DNA of 64,000 nt from Pelagibacterales bacterium SAG-MED29 (GCA_014653815.1 JACWDZ010000003.1:1-64000), one strand, 5' to 3'. Shown: positions 34,894 to 43,636, numbered from the stretch's first letter. Program-made: numbers and translations. Notes: generated by a model from the letters alone, not told the origin.

Positions 34894-35514
34894 AAAATAA
34901 ATGTTTTATCTTTTGGGTCGAACAATTTTAACACTTCACTAGAGGAACTTAAAGATCATTTAAATTTTAAATTAACAACAGTTAATACAAATGTAGATTC
35001 AAAATCTTTTGACAGTTATGATGTTTTATTTTGCCATCAAGATTTTTTCAATAGTAATCCATCTATGGAGATTTTTAAAAAATCTAATAAGATAAAAATT
35101 TTAGCTTATAATTCGGATAAAGAAAAATCATATATATTTGATGATAAAATATTTTTGCCTACAAAATTTAAAGAAATTAATCAAATAATTGAAAATTCAG
35201 TGGTAAAGAAGAATTTTTCCAAAAACTCCTCTATTAAAATTAAAGATTACATTTTAGATAAGAATGAGAAAAAATTATTAAGAGATAATAATTACATATT
35301 TTTAACAGAAAAAGAAATTCAACTCTTGGAACTTTTTTTAAGTTATAACAAACCTATAAGTAAAAATAAAATTTTAGATGAAGTTTGGAAATACTCGGAA
35401 GATGCTGACACTCATACAGTTGAAACACATATTTATAGATTGAGAAAAAAGATTAAATCAAAATTTTTAGATGAAGATTTTATTTTAAATAATAAAATTG
35501 GTTATTTATTATGA
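34888..35514 (+). CDS. OmpR-type winged-helix regulator with a degenerate receiver domain
   Basis: A 208-residue protein. The C-terminal 75 residues are a clear OmpR/PhoB winged helix ('IFLTEKEIQLLELFLSYN', 'KNKILDEVWKYSEDADTHTV', 'ETHIYRLRKKI', 'GYLL'). The N-terminal 110 residues have the length of a receiver, but the phospho-acceptor position reads 'YDVLFCHQDFF' without the usual Asp-rich strand end, and no clear acidic pocket is seen. It therefore probably does not respond to phosphorylation and may sense differently or be constitutive. No histidine kinase gene is nearby. It overlaps the downstream ArfA-like gene by 4 bp and the divergent transpeptidase by 6 bp. Targets are unknown. Confidence 0.8.
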   Translation: MHKINVLSFGSNNFNTSLEELKDHLNFKLTTVNTNVDSKSFDSYDVLFCHQDFFNSNPSMEIFKKSNKIKILAYNSDKEKSYIFDDKIFLPTKFKEINQIIENSVVKKNFSKNSSIKIKDYILDKNEKKLLRDNNYIFLTEKEIQLLELFLSYNKPISKNKILDEVWKYSEDADTHTVETHIYRLRKKIKSKFLDEDFILNNKIGYLL

Positions 35515-35618
35515 AAAAAAGAAACAAGATAGCTTTGGATTTATTTACCACAAAGTATCGTAAACGTGTTGTGAAGCCTAAAAAAGGAAAAGGTAGTTTT
35601 AAAAGAAGAAAGAAATAA
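35511..35618 (+). CDS. arfA: ArfA-like alternative ribosome-rescue peptide
   Basis: A 35-residue basic peptide starting in an ATGA overlap with the regulator gene. Its core 'YRKRVVKPKKGKGSFKRRKK' matches the ribosome-binding half of E. coli ArfA (L-F-R-Q-R-V-x-K-x-K-K-G-K-G-S-Y-x-R-K). ArfA enters the empty mRNA channel of stalled ribosomes and recruits RF2 to release the peptide. The hydrophobic C-terminal region of E. coli ArfA, which makes the full-length protein unstable, is absent; the gene ends with a normal TAA right after the basic core, like the naturally truncated active form. It converges on the PfkB gene with 1 bp between stops. Too small for routine ORF calling. Could alternatively be another small ribosome-binding peptide. 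Confidence 0.75.
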   Translation: MKKRNKIALDLFTTKYRKRVVKPKKGKGSFKRRKK

Positions 35619-35619
35619 T

Positions 35620-36549
35620 TTAGTTTAGGCGAGCACCAATTTTTTGAATTATTTTTGAAGACATTTCAGTACCTTTATTCAAACTTTCTTTGAGAGTTAG
35701 ATTATTTACATAGCCATGTAAAAAACCTGCAGCAAAAAGATCACCAGCCCCAGTTAAGTCTACAATTTTAAGATTTTTTTTAATCTCACACTCTACTACT
35801 TCATTGCCTTGGATAGCAGCTGCCCCTTTTTCTCCTCTGGTAATAATAATTAATTTTTCTTGTTGTTGTGAAAATTTAATAACTTCATCAAAACTTTTTG
35901 CGCCAATCAAAGTCATGATTTCTTGTTCATTTGCAAATGTAATGTCTAACTTATTTTGAACTAAATTTAAAAAATGTGGTTTATGTCTTTCTACGCAAAA
36001 TAAATCAGATAGAGACATAGCAACTTTATTTGAATGTTGTATTGCCTTATCAAAAGCTTTTTTGGGTTCACCCTCATCCCATAGATAGCCTTCAAGAAAT
36101 AAAATTTCACTGTTTTTTATTGCAATAGCGTTTATATCATTTTCATTAATCTTTCCTGCTGTTCCTAGGAAAGTACACATTGTTCTTTCAGAGTCAGGTG
36201 TAATTAATATTAAACAAGTTCCAGTAGGTAGTGTTTCCTTTTTTTTAGAATAAAAATATTGAACATTTTCTTTTTTTAAACCTTCTTCATATTTACCACC
36301 TAATTCATCATTACTTATTTTCCCTATAAATCCTACTTTATCTCCAAGTTGTGAAAGACCAACAATTGTATTTGCAACTGAGCCGCCAGAAACTGTTTCT
36401 TCAATTTTAAGATTTGATAATAATTTTTTAAATTCTGACTCGTTTACAAGTTTCATTGTGCTTTTCGTCAATTTATTATTTTTCAGAAAATCATCATTAA
36501 CTTTGCAGATAACATCAACGATTGCGTTTCCAATTCCTATAATTTTCAT
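35620..36549 (-). CDS. PfkB family sugar/nucleoside kinase (adenosine kinase-like)
   Basis: A 309-residue ribokinase-superfamily enzyme: 'GIGNAIVDVICKV' opening, 'SGGSVANTIVGLSQLG' (PfkB signature 1), 'NEQE' Mg/ATP region, and 'DLTGAGDLFAAGFLHGY' (signature 2 with the catalytic Asp). The combination matches the alphaproteobacterial proteins annotated as adenosine kinase, although sugar specificity (adenosine, fructose, ribose) cannot be proven from motifs. It precedes nth on the minus strand: its ATG lies 3 bp downstream of the nth stop. Confidence 0.85.
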   Translation of the reverse strand: MKIIGIGNAIVDVICKVNDDFLKNNKLTKSTMKLVNESEFKKLLSNLKIEETVSGGSVANTIVGLSQLGDKVGFIGKISNDELGGKYEEGLKKENVQYFYSKKKETLPTGTCLILITPDSERTMCTFLGTAGKINENDINAIAIKNSEILFLEGYLWDEGEPKKAFDKAIQHSNKVAMSLSDLFCVERHKPHFLNLVQNKLDITFANEQEIMTLIGAKSFDEVIKFSQQQEKLIIITRGEKGAAAIQGNEVVECEIKKNLKIVDLTGAGDLFAAGFLHGYVNNLTLKESLNKGTEMSSKIIQKIGARLN

Positions 36550-36552
36550 TTT

Positions 36553-37206
36553 TTAAGCTTTTTTTGTTTTAATTGGTTTTTTTCTTTTTGGATAACAGCT
36601 TCTACAAATTTTACAAGCTATACCGTAACATTCCCTAGCTTGACAATATTCTCTTCCATACCAAATTATCTGAAGATGAAGTTTATTCCATGATTTTTTG
36701 GGAAATAGTCTTTTTAAATCTTTTTCAGTCTGAACAACATTTTTACCATTGGTTAAACCCCATCTTTGTGCCAATCGATGAATATGAGTATCAACTGGAA
36801 AAGCAGGGTAACCAAATCCTTGAGACATTACTACACTGGCTGTTTTATGTCCTACTCCGTGTAATTTTTCGAGGTCTTCAAAATTTCCAGGCACCTTTCC
36901 TCCATGTTTCTCTACTAATTGTCTTGAGAGCAAATATACACTTTTAGCTTTTCTTTTAAAAAAACCCGTGCTTCTAATTAATTTTTCAATTTTTTTTCTT
37001 CCTAATTTAACAAAGTGCTCTGGCTTGTTATATTTTGGATATATTTTTCTTGTTGCTTTATTTACATTCACATCTGTAGTTTGTGCAGATAAAGCAACTG
37101 AGACTAACAAAGTAAATAAATTTCTATGCTTTAAAGGCACTTGAACACTAGGATAAGTTTTATTTAAAATCCGAAGGATATTTTTAGACTTTTCCTTATT
37201 ATTCAC
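36553..37206 (-). CDS. nth: Endonuclease III (DNA glycosylase/AP lyase)
   Basis: A 217-residue HhH-GPD glycosylase that removes oxidised pyrimidines. 'LLVSVALSAQTTD', the helix-hairpin-helix 'LEKLHGVGHKTASVV' with the catalytic Lys, and 'FPVDTHIHRLAQRWG' with the catalytic Asp are clear. The C-terminal iron-sulfur region 'YCQARECYGIACKICRSC' has five Cys in the spacing C-x3-C-x4-C-x2-C-x2-C, unlike the canonical C-x6-C-x2-C-x5-C, so the cluster may be bound differently or lost. The start is a GTG; no better ATG exists nearby. The dapB stop lies 6 bp upstream of it. Confidence 0.93.
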   Translation of the reverse strand: MNNKEKSKNILRILNKTYPSVQVPLKHRNLFTLLVSVALSAQTTDVNVNKATRKIYPKYNKPEHFVKLGRKKIEKLIRSTGFFKRKAKSVYLLSRQLVEKHGGKVPGNFEDLEKLHGVGHKTASVVMSQGFGYPAFPVDTHIHRLAQRWGLTNGKNVVQTEKDLKRLFPKKSWNKLHLQIIWYGREYCQARECYGIACKICRSCYPKRKKPIKTKKA

Positions 37207-37212
37207 TGCAAT

Positions 37213-37989
37213 TTATTTAAAATTTAAAACGTTTCTCATTGAATATAAGCCAGGTTTTTTGCTTATTATCCATCTTGCTGCAGTTAATGCGCCTTCAGCA
37301 AAAAGCCCTCTGTCAAAAGATTCATGATTTAAAGAAACTATTTCTTTCCCACTTGAAAAAGAAACTTTATGTTTGCCTATAATCGAGCCTTTTCTCAATG
37401 AATTAAAATTAATTTTTTTACCGTAAGGAAAAGATTTTTTATTAAGATATTTTTTTCCCATTAATCTATAAAAATCTTTATTTTTTCCTACAGCTATACC
37501 TTTACCGAGCATTAAAGCTGTTCCTGAAGGGTGATCTTTCTTGTGCTTGTGGTGAATTTCAAAAACTTTACTTAAAAAATTACTATCAAGTGATTTTGAA
37601 GCTATTTCAGTTAAATACATTAATAGATTTACTCCTAAACTCATATTTCCAGCTTTAAGTATAGGAATTTTTTTTGAATACTTTTTAATTATATTTTCTT
37701 CTCTTTTAGTGAAACCAGTTGTTCCTATAATTACTTTTTTTTTTAATTTTTTTGCAATTTTTAAAACTTCTAAAGTGCATGTAGGCACTGTAAAATCTAT
37801 TATTACATTTGCTTTTTTGAATGCATTCTCAGTATTTAAATTAGGCCTAATACCCATTATTTTTTTATTTATAATTTTATTTTCAGTTAGAGATACTAGT
37901 TTAAAATTTTTATTTCCTTTTGAGGATTTGATGAGTTGTTGACCCATCCTTCCCATACAACCAGTTATTGCTAAATTAATTTTTTTCAT
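37213..37989 (-). CDS. dapB: 4-hydroxy-tetrahydrodipicolinate reductase
   Basis: A 258-residue NAD(P)H-dependent enzyme in lysine/diaminopimelate synthesis. 'AITGCMGRMGQQLI' is the dinucleotide loop, 'IIDFTVPTC' and 'GTTGF' follow, and 'EIHHKHKKDHPSGTAL' holds the catalytic His-His-x-x-K and Lys. It starts at the ATG that overlaps the stop of the small membrane gene upstream (TGATG), preferred over an in-frame TTG one codon earlier. It lies between dnaJ and nth on the same strand. Confidence 0.96.
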   Translation of the reverse strand: MKKINLAITGCMGRMGQQLIKSSKGNKNFKLVSLTENKIINKKIMGIRPNLNTENAFKKANVIIDFTVPTCTLEVLKIAKKLKKKVIIGTTGFTKREENIIKKYSKKIPILKAGNMSLGVNLLMYLTEIASKSLDSNFLSKVFEIHHKHKKDHPSGTALMLGKGIAVGKNKDFYRLMGKKYLNKKSFPYGKKINFNSLRKGSIIGKHKVSFSSGKEIVSLNHESFDRGLFAEGALTAARWIISKKPGLYSMRNVLNFK

Positions 37990-38156
37990 CAATATACAAG
38001 ATTAATAATTACAATAATAATAAGAACAATTACAGCCCAAATAGATAAATTTTTTAAAATTTTTTTTATCTTATTATTTGTCGATAAAAATGAAGGTAAG
38101 ATTAAAATTAATACTGCAATTAAAAATATTGCAGACATTATTTGTTCAGTTTCCAT
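37989..38156 (-). CDS. Small two-helix membrane protein between dnaJ and dapB
   Basis: A 55-residue protein starting 'METEQIMSAIFLIAVLILIL', with one hydrophobic helix (about 7-24), a basic loop ('STNNKIKKILKN'), and a second helix (38-54, 'LSIWAVIVLIIIVIINLVY'). It lies in the dnaJ-dapB gap, 5 bp after the dnaJ stop, and its TGA overlaps the dapB ATG, indicating real, coupled translation. The second helix resembles the N-terminal anchor of alphaproteobacterial TIGR02281-type aspartic proteases, so it might be a stripped remnant of such a gene, or an independent small membrane protein. No function can be assigned. It is too short for routine ORF listing. Confidence 0.65.
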   Translation of the reverse strand: METEQIMSAIFLIAVLILILPSFLSTNNKIKKILKNLSIWAVIVLIIIVIINLVY

Positions 38157-38161
38157 TTAAT

Positions 38162-39289
38162 TTATGACCTTTTCCAAAATTTTTTGGCTTTTTCAAAAAA
38201 ACTTTTAATTACTGGATCCGGTTTATTAGACTCTATTTCATTAAATTCTTCTAATATTTCTTTTTGTCTTTTTGAGATAGAGGTAGGAACCTGAGTAACA
38301 ATTCTTATGTATAAGTCACCAAATATACTTCTCCTCAAAACTGGCATTCCTTTACCTTTTAATCTTAATTGTTTACCATGTTGTGTTCCTGCAGGAATTT
38401 TAATTTTAGATTTTCCACCATCAATAGAGGGTACTTCTACTGTTGTTCCTAAGGCTGCATCTGAAAAAGAAATCGGAAGTTCATAATAGATATTTTCCTC
38501 AGATCTTTTAAAAATATTATGGTTATCTATAGAAATAAAAAGATAGAGATCACCGTTGGAACCACCTTTAGAACCAGCTTCGCCCTTGCCAGACAATCTT
38601 ATTCTAGTTCCATCATCAACCCCTTTAGGAATTTTTACCGTAACATTTTCACTACCTTGTACTTTTCCATTACCATTACAAGTTTTACATGGATTCCCTA
38701 TTGCTTCTCCATAACCACTGCACTGAGGACAAGTTTGTTGGATTGTAAAAAATCCCTGGTTGGTTCTTATTTTACCTCTTCCAGAACAATAACTACATTT
38801 TATAGGCTTAGAACCTTTTGCAGCTCCACTACCAGAACAAGAAGAACATTTTTTGTAGGTAGTGTACTTAACGTTTTTCTCTAGTCCTTTATAAGCATCT
38901 TCTAAACTGATATTTACGTCATATCTTAAATCATTTCCTCTATTACTAGATCTTCTAGGTGATCCGCCGCCTCCAAAATCTCCAAAAAAATCTTCAAATA
39001 TGTCTGAGAAAGAAGAAGAATTAAAATCAAATCCTCCAAAACCTTGACCACCTCCTCCAGTTCCTTCAAAAGCAGCATGACCAAATTGATCGTAATTTGT
39101 TTTTCTCTTTTCATCAGAGAGCACGTGATAAGCTTCACTTGCTTCTTTGAATTTTTCCTCAGAAGTTTTATCTCCTTTTGTTTTATCTGGATGATACTTT
39201 AGAGCTAATTTACGGTAGGCCTTTTTAATTTCTTCTTTTGATGCTGATTTATTTACACCCAAGACATCATAATAATCTCTTTTAGCCAC
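38162..39289 (-). CDS. dnaJ: Chaperone DnaJ
   Basis: A 375-residue Hsp40. The J domain has 'YHPDKT' with the HPD motif, followed by a Gly/Phe-rich region ('[12 protein letters not shown]'), four zinc-finger repeats ([32 protein letters not shown]) and the substrate-binding C-domain. It delivers clients to DnaK and stimulates its ATPase. The start codon is a GTG with a good AAGGAG ribosome-binding site just upstream; no in-frame ATG fits the conserved '[11 protein letters not shown]' start. It lies 23 bp downstream of dnaK. Confidence 0.98.
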   Translation of the reverse strand: MAKRDYYDVLGVNKSASKEEIKKAYRKLALKYHPDKTKGDKTSEEKFKEASEAYHVLSDEKRKTNYDQFGHAAFEGTGGGGQGFGGFDFNSSSFSDIFEDFFGDFGGGGSPRRSSNRGNDLRYDVNISLEDAYKGLEKNVKYTTYKKCSSCSGSGAAKGSKPIKCSYCSGRGKIRTNQGFFTIQQTCPQCSGYGEAIGNPCKTCNGNGKVQGSENVTVKIPKGVDDGTRIRLSGKGEAGSKGGSNGDLYLFISIDNHNIFKRSEENIYYELPISFSDAALGTTVEVPSIDGGKSKIKIPAGTQHGKQLRLKGKGMPVLRRSIFGDLYIRIVTQVPTSISKRQKEILEEFNEIESNKPDPVIKSFFEKAKKFWKRS

Positions 39290-39312
39290 AGGACGTCTCC
39301 TTATTTATTATC

Positions 39313-41229
39313 TTAGGCGCTTTTTTCTTTATCTTCTTTTACGTCTTCAAAATCTGCATCTACAACGTTATCTTTGTCTTCTTGTTTTGAGTCTTTTGAC
39401 TCTTTTGCTTTAGCCTCAGGTTTCTGCTGACTTTTATAAACTGCTTCACCTAGTTTCATTGAAACTTGAATTAAGCTTTGTGTTTTTTTCTTAATATCAT
39501 CAGAATCAGTTCCTTCTAAAGATTTCTTAAGATCTTTAATTCCATTTTCTATTGCTTTTTTCTCTTCAGCAGAAATTTTGTCTCCGTGTTCTTTTAAACT
39601 TTTTTCTGTTGAAAAAATTAAACTATCAGCTTGGTTTCTTGCATCGACTGAGTCTCTTTTCTTTTTATCAGCTTCTTTGTTAGCTTCAGCATCTTTAACC
39701 ATTTTTTGGATTTCTTCTTCCGACAAACCTCCTGATGCCTGAATTTGAATTTTTTGTTCTTTTCCAGTTCCTTTATCTTTAGCAGAGACGTTTACAATTC
39801 CATTAGCATCGATATCAAATGTAACTTCAATTTGAGGCGTTCCTCTTGCAGCCGGAGGTATTCCCACTAGCTCAAAATTTCCTAAAATTTTATTGTCAGA
39901 AGCCATCTCCCTTTCACCTTGAAGAACTCTTATTGAAACAGCTGGTTGATTATCTTCTGCAGTAGAAAATACCTGACTTTTTTTAGTTGGGATAGTTGTG
40001 TTTTTTTCAATTAGTTTAGTCGACACACCACCTAAAGTTTCTATCCCTAAAGATAATGGAGTTACATCTAACAATAAAACATCTTTAACATCGCCTTGTA
40101 AAACACCTGCTTGAATAGCAGCACCCATAGCTACAACTTCATCTGGGTTTACGCTTTTATTTGGTTCTTTTCCAAAGAAGTTCTTAACTGTCTCAACAAT
40201 TTTTGGCATTCTAGTCATTCCACCGACTAATACCACTTCATTAATTTCAGCCGCAGAGAATCCAGAGTCTTTTAGAGCTACTTTACATGGTTCCAAAGTT
40301 CTTTCTACAAGCTCTGATACCAAAGCTTCGAGTTTTGCTCTAGTAAGTTTTAAATTAACATGTTTTGGTCCAGTCTTATCAGCTGTAATAAAAGGTAAAT
40401 TTATTTCTGTTTGAGCTGCAGAAGATAATTCTATTTTTGCTTTTTCCGCAGCTTCTTTTAATCTTTGTAAAGCCAATTTATCATTTCTTAAATCAATTCC
40501 ATTATCTTTTTTAAATTCATCTATTAAGTATTTTACTATTGCATCATCAAAGTCTTCACCTCCTAAAAAAGTATCACCATTAGTTGACTTGACTTCGAAG
40601 ACACCATCTCCAATTTCTAATATTGAAACATCAAATGTTCCACCGCCCAAATCGTATACCGCTATTTTTTGTCCATTTTTTTTATCTAAACCATAGGCTA
40701 AAGCTGCGGCAGTTGGTTCATTAATAATTCTTAAAACTTCTAGACCTGCAATTTTTCCAGCATCTTTTGTTGCTTGTCTTTGAGCATCATTAAAATATGC
40801 AGGAACAGTAATTACAGCTTTAGTTACAGCTTGACCTAAGTATTTTTCTGCAGTTTCTTTCATTTTTTGTAAAATGAAAGCAGATATTTGTGAAGGAGAA
40901 TATTTTTTTCCTTTACCTTCAATCCAAGCTTCACCATTGTCTGATTTTATTATTTTAAAAGGAACTCTTCCAATGTCTTTTTTAACTGTTTCATCTTCAA
41001 AAGATCTTCCAATTAATCTTTTGGTAGCAAATATTGTATCTTTTGCATTTGTTATAGCTTGTCTCTTTGCAGGTTGACCAATAAGTTTTTCTTCATTTTC
41101 TATAAAAGCAACTACTGAAGGTGTAGTTCTTGTTCCTTCTGCATTTTCTAAAACTTTGGCTTGCGATCCATCCATGATGGCCACACATGAATTTGTTGTT
41201 CCTAAATCTATTCCAATTACTTTGCTCAT
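39313..41229 (-). CDS. dnaK: Chaperone DnaK (Hsp70)
   Basis: A 638-residue Hsp70 with the N-terminal '[12 protein letters not shown]', '[13 protein letters not shown]' and '[11 protein letters not shown]' nucleotide-binding motifs, the linker '[15 protein letters not shown]', the substrate-binding beta domain and an acidic, Lys/Asp-rich C-terminal tail ending near '[11 protein letters not shown]'. It is the central foldase with DnaJ and GrpE, both adjacent. A strong AAAGGA ribosome-binding site and a sigma-32-type promoter lie upstream. Confidence 0.99.
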   Translation of the reverse strand: MSKVIGIDLGTTNSCVAIMDGSQAKVLENAEGTRTTPSVVAFIENEEKLIGQPAKRQAITNAKDTIFATKRLIGRSFEDETVKKDIGRVPFKIIKSDNGEAWIEGKGKKYSPSQISAFILQKMKETAEKYLGQAVTKAVITVPAYFNDAQRQATKDAGKIAGLEVLRIINEPTAAALAYGLDKKNGQKIAVYDLGGGTFDVSILEIGDGVFEVKSTNGDTFLGGEDFDDAIVKYLIDEFKKDNGIDLRNDKLALQRLKEAAEKAKIELSSAAQTEINLPFITADKTGPKHVNLKLTRAKLEALVSELVERTLEPCKVALKDSGFSAAEINEVVLVGGMTRMPKIVETVKNFFGKEPNKSVNPDEVVAMGAAIQAGVLQGDVKDVLLLDVTPLSLGIETLGGVSTKLIEKNTTIPTKKSQVFSTAEDNQPAVSIRVLQGEREMASDNKILGNFELVGIPPAARGTPQIEVTFDIDANGIVNVSAKDKGTGKEQKIQIQASGGLSEEEIQKMVKDAEANKEADKKKRDSVDARNQADSLIFSTEKSLKEHGDKISAEEKKAIENGIKDLKKSLEGTDSDDIKKKTQSLIQVSMKLGEAVYKSQQKPEAKAKESKDSKQEDKDNVVDADFEDVKEDKEKSA

Positions 41230-41261
41230 AATTTTTAATTCCTTTGATTAATACTTTTTTT

Positions 41262-41289
41262 ATATGGGTGTTTTTTTCCCTTCTACAAG
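41262..41289 (-). promoter_or_regulatory. Heat-shock (sigma-32 type) promoter of dnaK-dnaJ
   Basis: On the minus strand, CTTGTAG (41289-41283) is followed after 14 bp by CCCATAT (41268-41262). This agrees well with the sigma-32 pattern CTTGAAA-N13/15-CCCCATNT. The predicted transcript start lies about 25 bp upstream of the dnaK ATG, leaving room for the AAAGGA ribosome-binding site. It starts immediately after the grpE stop codon, so dnaK-dnaJ can be induced separately from grpE. Confidence 0.65.
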
Positions 41290-41290
41290 G

Positions 41291-41869
41291 CTATTTATCT
41301 TCTTTTTTTTGATTTTTTTCCTCTTTTTTAGCTGTTTTTTTCTTAGCTACGCTTACTAAGGCAGGTCTTAAAAGCCTTTCTCCCAACATATAGCCAGATT
41401 GAATTTCTTGAAGAATACTTCCCGTATCTTTACTTTCATCTTCTATTTCCGACATAGCTTGATGTAAATTTGGGTCAAATTTTTTATTTTTTGTATCAAT
41501 TTTTTTAATTCTATTTTTTTCAAATATACTAATTAAATCTTTTTCAATAATTGTTATATTTTCTAGAAATTTATCTAAATCTTTATTTGTTTTAAGATTC
41601 TCATCATTTTTAATAGCCAATTTTGCTCTTTGTAAATTATCTAAAATTGCCAAACTTTCCTTGGCAAAATTAAATGATCCGAACTCAAATGCATCTTTAA
41701 TTTCTTTTTCAAACCTACGTCTTTGATTTTCTATTTCTGCCAATGATCTTAATAATTTATCATCAGATTCTTTGAGTTTTTCTTCAAGTGATTTTTCTTC
41801 TTTTGGACTCTGGCTTTTTTCAACATTCTCTTCAGAAGAATCTTGTTTTTTTTGATTATCTTCACTCAT
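41291..41869 (-). CDS. grpE: Nucleotide exchange factor GrpE
   Basis: 192 residues from the ATG at 'MSEDNQKKQDSSEEN'. An in-frame start 14 codons upstream would run to within 2 bp of the divergent rdgB ATG and add a non-GrpE leader, so I reject it. The N-terminal 50 residues are acidic/disordered, then a long coiled coil ('LRSLAEIENQRRRFEKEIKD') and the beta domain with 'FDPNLHQAMSEIEDES', 'GYMLGERLLRPALVSV'. It releases ADP from DnaK. A basic/acidic tail of Lys and Glu ends the protein. Confidence 0.96.
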   Translation of the reverse strand: MSEDNQKKQDSSEENVEKSQSPKEEKSLEEKLKESDDKLLRSLAEIENQRRRFEKEIKDAFEFGSFNFAKESLAILDNLQRAKLAIKNDENLKTNKDLDKFLENITIIEKDLISIFEKNRIKKIDTKNKKFDPNLHQAMSEIEDESKDTGSILQEIQSGYMLGERLLRPALVSVAKKKTAKKEEKNQKKEDK

Positions 41870-41913
41870 GATAATTGCTATATAGTAAGTTAATTCTAAA
41901 TTACTAGACATAG

Positions 41914-42492
41914 ATGAAAAAAATTTTAATTGGTACTCACAACAAAGGTAAATTTAAAGAAATTAGCTATTTAATATCTAAAAAAATAAAGAAGATTTCA
42001 CCTCAAAAACTAAAGATTAAAAGTCCTAAAGAAACGGGAAAAACCTTTTCTGCAAACGCTAAACTTAAGGCAAATTATTTTTCTAGATTTACTAATTTAC
42101 CTGTTATTTCAGATGACTCAGGACTATGTATTAATGCTCTAAAAGGAAAGCCTGGAATTTATTCTGCAAGATGGGCAAAAAAATATGGAAGTTTTCCTAA
42201 CGCAATGAGATTCATATTAAAAAAAATGAAAAACATAAGAAATAGATCTGCAACTTTTGTATGTAGCTTGTCTTTAAAATATCCTAAAAGAAAAATAGTT
42301 ACAGTTACAGGTCACATCAAAGGATCAATTTCACATAAAATTATTGGAAGCAGAGGATTTGGCTATGATCCTATATTTATTCCTCTTTCAAAATCTATTA
42401 CTTTTGGCCAAATGCTCAAAGCACAAAAAATTAGAATTGACCACAGATATATTGCTTTTAGAAAAATGAAAAAAAAGATTAAAATTTTTTAA
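41914..42492 (+). CDS. rdgB: Non-canonical purine NTP pyrophosphatase (RdgB/HAM1)
   Basis: A 192-residue house-cleaning enzyme that removes ITP, dITP and XTP. 'ILIGTHNKGKFKEI' at the N-terminus, 'PVISDDSGLCINAL' and 'GFGYDPIFIP' are the three family signatures. It diverges from grpE across 44 bp and converges with the LppC-like gene, overlapping it by 14 bp. In many alphaproteobacteria hrcA, rph and hemW accompany rdgB near grpE; none is here. Confidence 0.96.
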   Translation: MKKILIGTHNKGKFKEISYLISKKIKKISPQKLKIKSPKETGKTFSANAKLKANYFSRFTNLPVISDDSGLCINALKGKPGIYSARWAKKYGSFPNAMRFILKKMKNIRNRSATFVCSLSLKYPKRKIVTVTGHIKGSISHKIIGSRGFGYDPIFIPLSKSITFGQMLKAQKIRIDHRYIAFRKMKKKIKIF

Positions 42493-43633
42493 ATTGATTA
42501 TTTTCAGCCTTATATATATTTAGATCTTGTGTTATTTTTTTATTATTAAAACTAAAAGTTCCAATTTTACCTTTAATTTTTCCTTTAAATGAAAAATCAT
42601 TTATTGAATTTATTTTTCCATTTTTTTTCCACACATAATAAATCAAACCCAAAGCATCATATGCTAAAATTGTTATTTCACTTGGAAAATTATTAAATGT
42701 TTTAAAATATTTATCTTTGTATTTTCTAAATTCTTTATAATTGACTGATGGATAATATAAATTCTTTACTGTATTTTCATAAAAAATACTTTCATCAAAC
42801 CATTGATTAACAGTTGTAAATAACACTTTATTTTGATCGACATCAGTAAATATTAATGAAGCTAAAACACTTTTTAAACTATTTCCAAAATCAATTATAA
42901 TTACAGAGTCAAAATTCACATCTCCTAAAGTATATTTTTGTTCTAATCTTTCCAATTGACGTTTTGACTGCTCATCATCTTTATCTTCAAAAATTTTTTT
43001 TCTTAACTCTAGATTTTTTTTTCTTTGTGAATAGTTTGTTAGTATTTCAATTTCACCAGTCAGGATTTTTGGATCGGGATTATATTTAAAAATTTTATAT
43101 TCTTTTAAGTCTAATTTATCTAATTTTTTTTCAATTAAATTTGTATAATTATTTTTAGGTATAAGAATTACAGTTTTATTTTTTTTTTGTTGTTTAATAA
43201 ATTTTAACAAAGCCATCATTTGAGATTCAAAACTAATACCTATGCTAATTATGTTTTGTTGAAACTCAGGATCTATATTTGATGGTGAAATAAAAATAAT
43301 GTCATTAAACTTTTTTACTTCTTCAAAGTCTTGGTTGTTAATTGGTCCAATCACAATATTTATGTCTTTTGATTTAATTTCTTTAACTGCATCATTTAAT
43401 TTTTTTTTGTTATTAGAACCTGAGTCTTGAGGTATTATGTAAACATTTTTATCATCAATTTCATTTAGCGCTAATTGCAATGAATATAATAGAGAATTTC
43501 CAAGCTCTTTATATTCCCCGCTTAAAGGTGCAAGCAAACCTATTTTAAGAGCATTATTATTTTCGTTGCTTGATAAATTAGAATTAAAAAAGATTAATAA
43601 ATAAGATACTATTATTATAAATTTATTTCTCAT
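42479..43633 (-). CDS. Penicillin-binding-protein activator (LppC/LpoA-like), periplasmic-binding fold
   Basis: A 384-residue exported protein: hydrophobic signal ('FIIIVSYLLIFFNSNLSSNE') and a type I periplasmic-binding fold ('KIGLLAPLSGEYKELGNSLL', 'NIVIGPINNQDFEEVKKF', 'ILAYDALGLIYYVW'). In alphaproteobacteria this COG3107-like domain protein sits opposite rsmI, as it does here, and is annotated as a PBP activator. The lipobox Cys normally present is not evident, so it may be soluble or anchored by an uncleaved signal. Its role in peptidoglycan synthesis is inferred from family only. Its ATG is 3 bp from that of rsmI. Confidence 0.8.
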   Translation of the reverse strand: MRNKFIIIVSYLLIFFNSNLSSNENNNALKIGLLAPLSGEYKELGNSLLYSLQLALNEIDDKNVYIIPQDSGSNNKKKLNDAVKEIKSKDINIVIGPINNQDFEEVKKFNDIIFISPSNIDPEFQQNIISIGISFESQMMALLKFIKQQKKNKTVILIPKNNYTNLIEKKLDKLDLKEYKIFKYNPDPKILTGEIEILTNYSQRKKNLELRKKIFEDKDDEQSKRQLERLEQKYTLGDVNFDSVIIIDFGNSLKSVLASLIFTDVDQNKVLFTTVNQWFDESIFYENTVKNLYYPSVNYKEFRKYKDKYFKTFNNFPSEITILAYDALGLIYYVWKKNGKINSINDFSFKGKIKGKIGTFSFNNKKITQDLNIYKAENNQFKKF

Positions 43634-43636
43634 AAA

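Noticed and set aside
38519-38884. Plus-strand open frame antisense to dnaJ
   Set aside because: It arises from the repetitive zinc-finger codons of dnaJ and has Ser/Thr/Arg-rich low-complexity translation with no family resemblance.
41870-41911. Longer N-terminus for grpE
   Set aside because: The extra 14 residues are hydrophobic and unlike GrpE, and they would leave 2 bp to the divergent rdgB start; the ATG at 41869 begins the usual acidic GrpE leader.
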